NCBI RefSeq assembly: GCF_013374995.1
Contig: NZ_CP056030.1
Location: 620,001-684,000, forward strand
Direction of reading: 5' to 3'
DNA: 64,000 nt
Origin: Pseudomonas eucalypticola
GTDB lineage: Bacteria; Pseudomonadota; Gammaproteobacteria; Pseudomonadales; Pseudomonadaceae
Position numbers and translations under genes: made by a program. Below are positions 60,635 to 64,000 of this stretch, piece after piece. Numbering within the stretch: position 1 is the stretch's first letter; each line of letters opens with the position of its first letter. Under the pieces are notes generated by a model that ran no database searches, was not told where the DNA came from, and saw only the letters and a program-made list of their open reading frames with translations.

Positions 60635-61399
60635 ATGAGTCAGATCACTGATTTGTCCAAGGGCCAACGCGTGGCCATGCTGCGCACCTTCAATGTCGAC
60701 GCCGGCTGGCGCGTGATGGAGGCCGACCAGGAACAGGCGGAATGCGCGGCGGTCGTCGCCAATGGTTTGCTGGCTTTCGTTAAGGGCGTCAGCAAAAAGT
60801 ACCGTCAAGATGCGCAGAATGCCTACCTGTACGCCACCATGGCTGCCGACAAGAAGTGCGGCAACTACGGTGAGGGCGAGCAGTGGTACAAGGTGTTTTG
60901 CGACGTCATGGGCTTGGCGGGTTGGGTGGTGAAGGAAAGCTCTTTCCGTTCCTACAATGCCACCGAGCGAAATTTCAGCATGGAAAAGGTGGCGATCGAG
61001 ATTCTCAAGGGTGCCGTCATTGCTGCGGCCATGGGCCCGGCCGGCACGGTGAGTGCTCTGGAAACCGCGCGCAAGGCAGTCGATGCCGTAGGCAAGGACG
61101 ATGAAGCGGTAACCCTCTTCGACCGCAGCGCCAAGAAGGATCGCGGTGGCAACTTTGGTATCGGTAGCGTCGTGGAGGAAGACGGCGACGTGTGCATGGC
61201 ACTGGGCATCGTTCAGTACAAGGGCGCCAAGGCGACCACCAGCGTGCTGTTTTCCAAGTGGGACAGGGCCGACCTTGAAATCTACCAGGCCAAGACTGTG
61301 TTCTGGATGGATGAAATGGGTGTCGAGGACTCGCGGGATGAAATCCGCAGCATCATTCGTGAAGCCCGCAAGAAGAAGATGAAAGAGACCCCCATTTGA
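60635..61399 (+). CDS. Unknown protein, family B paralogue 1, with a central hydrophobic helix
   Basis: Unrecognised 254-residue protein. The start at 60635 (MSQITDLSKGQRVAMLRTF) follows AAAGGGA. Residues about 50-100 (KKYRQDAQNAYLYATMAADK, then WYKVFCDVMGLAGW) align with the next gene (EDRQDVLLCSLYFQLAASKK, then WFEVYQGCLQNLGW). A hydrophobic stretch at about 124-144 (ILKGAVIAAAMGPAGTVSAL) could insert into a membrane; the next gene lacks it. The C-terminus is charged and Lys-rich. It is the second gene of the cluster, 109 bases after the first. A pore-forming or membrane-associated role can be imagined but is unproven. Confidence 0.65.
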   Translation: MSQITDLSKGQRVAMLRTFNVDAGWRVMEADQEQAECAAVVANGLLAFVKGVSKKYRQDAQNAYLYATMAADKKCGNYGEGEQWYKVFCDVMGLAGWVVKESSFRSYNATERNFSMEKVAIEILKGAVIAAAMGPAGTVSALETARKAVDAVGKDDEAVTLFDRSAKKDRGGNFGIGSVVEEDGDVCMALGIVQYKGAKATTSVLFSKWDRADLEIYQAKTVFWMDEMGVEDSRDEIRSIIREARKKKMKETPI

Positions 61400-61462
61400 T
61401 GTATTGGCCGCACGGGCTCCATTGGGCAGCCCGTGCGGCACCATTTTCTCAAGGAGAGACGC

Positions 61463-62143
61463 ATGGTCACTACCAAGGATGAAACCTGGCTGGACGCTGG
61501 GCAGCTGCTTTGCATTGATGCCGGGCTGTCGGACGAAGACAGGCAAGACGTGCTGCTCTGCAGCTTGTATTTTCAGCTGGCGGCATCGAAGAAAATCGAC
61601 AAGTTAGAGCATGCCGCCCGGTGGTTCGAGGTTTACCAGGGTTGCCTGCAAAACCTGGGGTGGCAAACGGTGAGGTCAGGGCAGTTCGGTAAGGCGTTCG
61701 CGCCTGGTCTGGCATTTACCTGGCAGGACATCCTGCGCGGTGTGGTGCGTGAAGGGCTGCCGTTCGACCTGAAGGGTGTCGCCCAGGTGTTTGAGCCCGG
61801 GCAGGGCTTGGATGACCCTGCTCGCAGCCGGATGGCGGCGCATTCGATTGGCGTGCAGGGCAAGGGCACCAAGGCGCGTCACCAAGTGGCATTGCTGCTG
61901 GCATCGGGCCACTCTGGCGCGAGGATGAACCTGCTGCTGGTGCACTTCCAGACGCAGCAGGTGTTGACGGGGGACATCACCCAAGCCCGCTTCGATAGCA
62001 CCGCGCTGCAAGGCGAAGTAACGGCGGCCTGGCTTAGCGTTCGCCCGGATCCTTTCATTTTTCCCGAATTTCGCGAGGACATGTTCGACCGCTTGAAGGG
62101 CCGCGCCGACCATCATCTGCTGCGCATCCAGGACGGAAATTGA
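61463..62143 (+). CDS. Unknown protein, family B paralogue 2
   Basis: Unrecognised 226-residue soluble protein starting MVTTKDETWLDAGQLLC, after a good AAGGAGAG. Its N-terminal 70 residues match the preceding gene, including the RQD...Y...AA-KK...W-[FY]-x-V...LGW pattern, implying duplication. A later block, HQVALLLASGHSGARMNLLL, corresponds in position to DVCMALGIVQYKGAKATTSV of its paralogue. It lacks the central hydrophobic helix and carries instead a Gly/Pro-rich middle. Two bases separate its stop from the next gene, so the two are probably translated together. Confidence 0.65.
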   Translation: MVTTKDETWLDAGQLLCIDAGLSDEDRQDVLLCSLYFQLAASKKIDKLEHAARWFEVYQGCLQNLGWQTVRSGQFGKAFAPGLAFTWQDILRGVVREGLPFDLKGVAQVFEPGQGLDDPARSRMAAHSIGVQGKGTKARHQVALLLASGHSGARMNLLLVHFQTQQVLTGDITQARFDSTALQGEVTAAWLSVRPDPFIFPEFREDMFDRLKGRADHHLLRIQDGN

Positions 62144-62145
62144 CC

Positions 62146-62760
62146 ATGTTCGAGCCCGATGAAAATGTGGTTTCCTTTGGCATCGGCCTGACCTCGCAAA
62201 ACCGTTCTGACATCAGTGCCCTGCTGCAGCAGGCCGATCGTTTCGCCAGCCACGCCTATGATCGCAACGTCCATTGGCAGGCATGGCTCGATTATTACGA
62301 CAGCCGTCTGAAGAAACATGGTTGCAACCGCTTGAGCACCATCACCAGCCAACCCCTTTTCGTTTCGGACATGCGTGATGTGGACGAGGTGAAGCTGGAT
62401 ATCGCCAGTTTCGACGACCCCCAGAAGCTGTTCGACCTGGCCCGCAGAGTCATGGCTGCGCTGGGGTTGCATGACTTTGTACGCGCTTGGCTCAAGGGCA
62501 ACGGCAAAGGTGATGCGCGCATGCTGTCATGGGTAGTGGTGCCGTGCGAACTCAATGCACGCGGCGAGATCGTACTCACCACCTTTGGCGTACAGGTGCG
62601 CGGGCTTCCGCTGTCCACCCAGCAAAAGCCCGAGGTAGTGATCCGCATGAGCGGTGGGGTGTACATTTTCCAGCCTGAAGTGTACGAGCGTTTTCGCACC
62701 CCGATTCGAGAAGAGCTCAAGGGCATCGCATTGCGCAGGCTGGTACAAATGCGCATCTAG
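62146..62760 (+). CDS. Unknown protein, family A paralogue 2
   Basis: Unrecognised 204-residue protein, paralogue of the product of 59875-60525. Shared features are the LLQQADRFASHAYDRNVHW segment, the GCNRL motif, and SWVVVPCELNARGEIVLTTF near the middle. The C-terminal RMSGGVYIFQPEVYERFRTP is also shared. The ATG at 62146 is preferred; a TTG two codons earlier overlaps the previous stop. It ends the cluster and converges on marC, with one base between stops. The alternating A-B-B'-A' order suggests duplication of an AB unit followed by inversion of gene order, or assembly as a complex. Confidence 0.65.
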   Translation: MFEPDENVVSFGIGLTSQNRSDISALLQQADRFASHAYDRNVHWQAWLDYYDSRLKKHGCNRLSTITSQPLFVSDMRDVDEVKLDIASFDDPQKLFDLARRVMAALGLHDFVRAWLKGNGKGDARMLSWVVVPCELNARGEIVLTTFGVQVRGLPLSTQQKPEVVIRMSGGVYIFQPEVYERFRTPIREELKGIALRRLVQMRI

Positions 62761-62761
62761 T

Positions 62762-63358
62762 TCAGGGCAGCAGGTAGCCCTTGATACCTGTGAAGATGAT
62801 CTGGGCGGCCAGGGCGCAAACGAACAGCCCCATCAAACGGCTGACGATCTGCAGCCTTTGTTCGCCCAGCAACCGTTCGATACGGTTGGACAGGTACAGC
62901 ACCAGGCCGACCGTGACGCTGGCCAGCGCGATGCTCAGGATGGCCATCAACTTGTCGTCCCAGTGGGGCTGGCTGACGCCCATGACCAGCAACGCACCGA
63001 TCGTGCCCGGGCCCACAGTGATGGGAATGGTCAGGGGCACGATGGTCACATCCTGCTGAACATTATCGGTCTGCACCCCCGACTTGCCCTGCGCCATGCC
63101 CAGCGCGGAGATGAACAGCACGCTGCCGGCACCGATGCGGAAGGCGTCGGCGGTGATGCCGAAGACGCTGAAGATCACTCGCCCGAACAGGTACAGCAAC
63201 ACACTGGAGACCAATACCCCCAGGGCCACCTTCCACGCCAGGCGTTTTCGTTCCTTCGGCGAGTAGCCCCGCGACAGGCCGATGAAACAGGAGAGCACGA
63301 AGAATGGGCTGTAGAGCACCAGCATTTTCAAATAAACGCTGAACAACGTGTGGAGCAT
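62762..63358 (-). CDS. MarC family integral membrane protein
   Basis: Six-helix inner-membrane protein of the MarC/UPF0056 family, function unknown. The 198-residue protein begins MLHTLFSVYLKMLVLYSPFF and has the family segments IGAGSVLFISALGMAQGKSG, IVPLTIPITVGPGTIGALL and RLMGLFVCALAAQIIFTGIK. The ATG at 63358 is chosen over a TTG two codons upstream. It converges on the unknown cluster. Despite its name, the family is not shown to mediate multidrug resistance. Confidence 0.88.
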   Translation of the reverse strand: MLHTLFSVYLKMLVLYSPFFVLSCFIGLSRGYSPKERKRLAWKVALGVLVSSVLLYLFGRVIFSVFGITADAFRIGAGSVLFISALGMAQGKSGVQTDNVQQDVTIVPLTIPITVGPGTIGALLVMGVSQPHWDDKLMAILSIALASVTVGLVLYLSNRIERLLGEQRLQIVSRLMGLFVCALAAQIIFTGIKGYLLP

Positions 63359-63456
63359 GGGCAAGGGCTCTTGGCAGGGGTGGGCGACGGCAGAGTCTAG
63401 CGTGGCGGACGCATGTCTGTCTTATTGGCGCAGTTGACGAGGAGGGGTTGTGGGGC

Positions 63457-64000
63457 TCAGGAGTTGCTGGCCTGGCTTTGCGCCTGGTTGCGCTGTGCTA
63501 CCCAGTGTTCGATAAGCTCGCGCAATTGTGACAGTTCTATCGGCTTGGCCATGTGCCCGTCCATGCCGGCCTGGCGTGCGCGTTCCTTGTGTTCGGTCAG
63601 GATGTGCGCCGTGAGGGCCACCACGGGCGTGCGCTCGCGGTTGGTGCCCAGTTCCCAGTCGCGCAGCTGCTGGGTGGCGGAGAAGCCATCCAGTATGGGC
63701 ATTTCGCAGTCCATCAGCACCAGGTCATAACGTTGCGCCTTCATCGCCCGCAGGGCTTCCTCGCCGTTGCTGGCCGTGTCGGGTTGCACGTTGAGCTTGC
63801 CTAGCATGCCGCGGATCACTTTGGTGGAGATGCTGTTGTCCTCGGCCACCAGAATACGGAAGTCGCCAGGCACCGAGATCGGCGCGTGGGGCTGCGGGGC
63901 GCTGGCCTGGGCGGTGGCCTGCCCGCGTTGCGCCAGTTCGTCGGCCAGGGTGGTCTTGAGGGTGTAGCCGGCCACAGGTTTTGCCAGGATGCGCTTGATA
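63457..64000 (-). CDS. Hybrid sensor kinase C-terminus with tandem receiver domains, 5' part outside window
   Basis: The open frame runs off the right end of the window. At its visible start it reads ILAKPVAGYTLKTTL, the conserved Lys-Pro end of a first receiver domain. A linker (about 25 residues, Ala/Gln/Pro-rich) follows, then a complete second receiver with LVAEDN, phospho-acceptor Asp in LVLMDCEMPILDGF, ALTAH and MAKPIEL. A short Gln/Ser tail ends the protein. In several Pseudomonas genomes retS, a tandem-receiver kinase, lies close to the urt genes, so this may be RetS. The kinase part is not visible and the assignment is tentative. Confidence 0.8.
   Translation of the reverse strand, partial: IKRILAKPVAGYTLKTTLADELAQRGQATAQASAPQPHAPISVPGDFRILVAEDNSISTKVIRGMLGKLNVQPDTASNGEEALRAMKAQRYDLVLMDCEMPILDGFSATQQLRDWELGTNRERTPVVALTAHILTEHKERARQAGMDGHMAKPIELSQLRELIEHWVAQRNQAQSQASNS

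Overview
The window is a 64 kb, GC-rich, gene-dense stretch of a Pseudomonas chromosome, most like the P. putida/P. fluorescens side of the genus. Support comes from the rlmB-rpsF-rpsR-(DUF2232)-rplI-dnaB order, azurin, OprC, DesT, the split urease/urea-transport locus, an aerobic (cobG-type) cobalamin operon, and scattered short palindromic elements of the Pseudomonas REP kind. No tRNA, rRNA, insertion sequence, prophage or CRISPR array was seen.

Layout. 1-4.5 kb: translation and replication genes (rlmB 3' part, rpsF, rpsR, a membrane protein, rplI, dnaB). 4.7-8.5 kb: a YgiQ-type radical SAM protein, then an overlapping pair of unknown genes that looks like a membrane-active effector with a membrane partner. 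8.8-15.6 kb: a three-gene operon with a transglutaminase-amidoligase fusion, a circularly permuted ATP-grasp/alpha-E protein and a second transglutaminase; it looks like a peptide or isopeptide synthesis system of unknown product. 15.6-18.1 kb: LOG-type hydrolase, azurin, pncB. 18.1-23.8 kb: a braC-livHMGF branched-chain amino acid importer. 23.8-24.4 kb: a non-coding stretch with several DnaA-box-like sequences. 24.4-29.4 kb: YdfG, an AGE-family epimerase, an orphan gene, and hupE-ureGFE. 29.5-39.7 kb: DesT, a dodecapeptide-repeat secreted protein, AsmA, a ferritin-like protein, OsmE, a lipase, PsiF-like and AI-2E proteins, YegD, CbpA-CbpM. 39.7-49.8 kb: a continuous minus-strand urtABCDE-ureDA-(two acetyltransferases)-ureBC operon. 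50.1-53.2 kb: a copper operon (PCu(A)C chaperone, DUF2946 protein, OprC). 53.3-59.7 kb: divergent cobLK and cobGHIJ. 59.9-62.8 kb: four unrecognised genes forming two paralogous pairs in the order A-B-B'-A'. The end holds MarC and the 3' end of a hybrid sensor kinase with tandem receivers.

A regulatory theme links much of the window. Reading the intergenic DNA gives four -24/-12 (sigma-54) promoter matches, upstream of the transglutaminase/ATP-grasp operon, braC, ureE and urtA. Each has one or more NtrC-like dyads (GCAC-N7-GTGC type, most with one mismatch) upstream. Urea import, urease, amino acid uptake and the uncharacterised amidoligase system therefore look like parts of one nitrogen-limitation response. 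This is inference from sequence patterns only.

The two best candidates for undescribed biology are the sigma-54-linked amidoligase/transglutaminase operon (8.8-15.6 kb) and the A-B-B'-A' cluster (59.9-62.8 kb). The effector/partner-like pair at 7.2-8.5 kb comes next.
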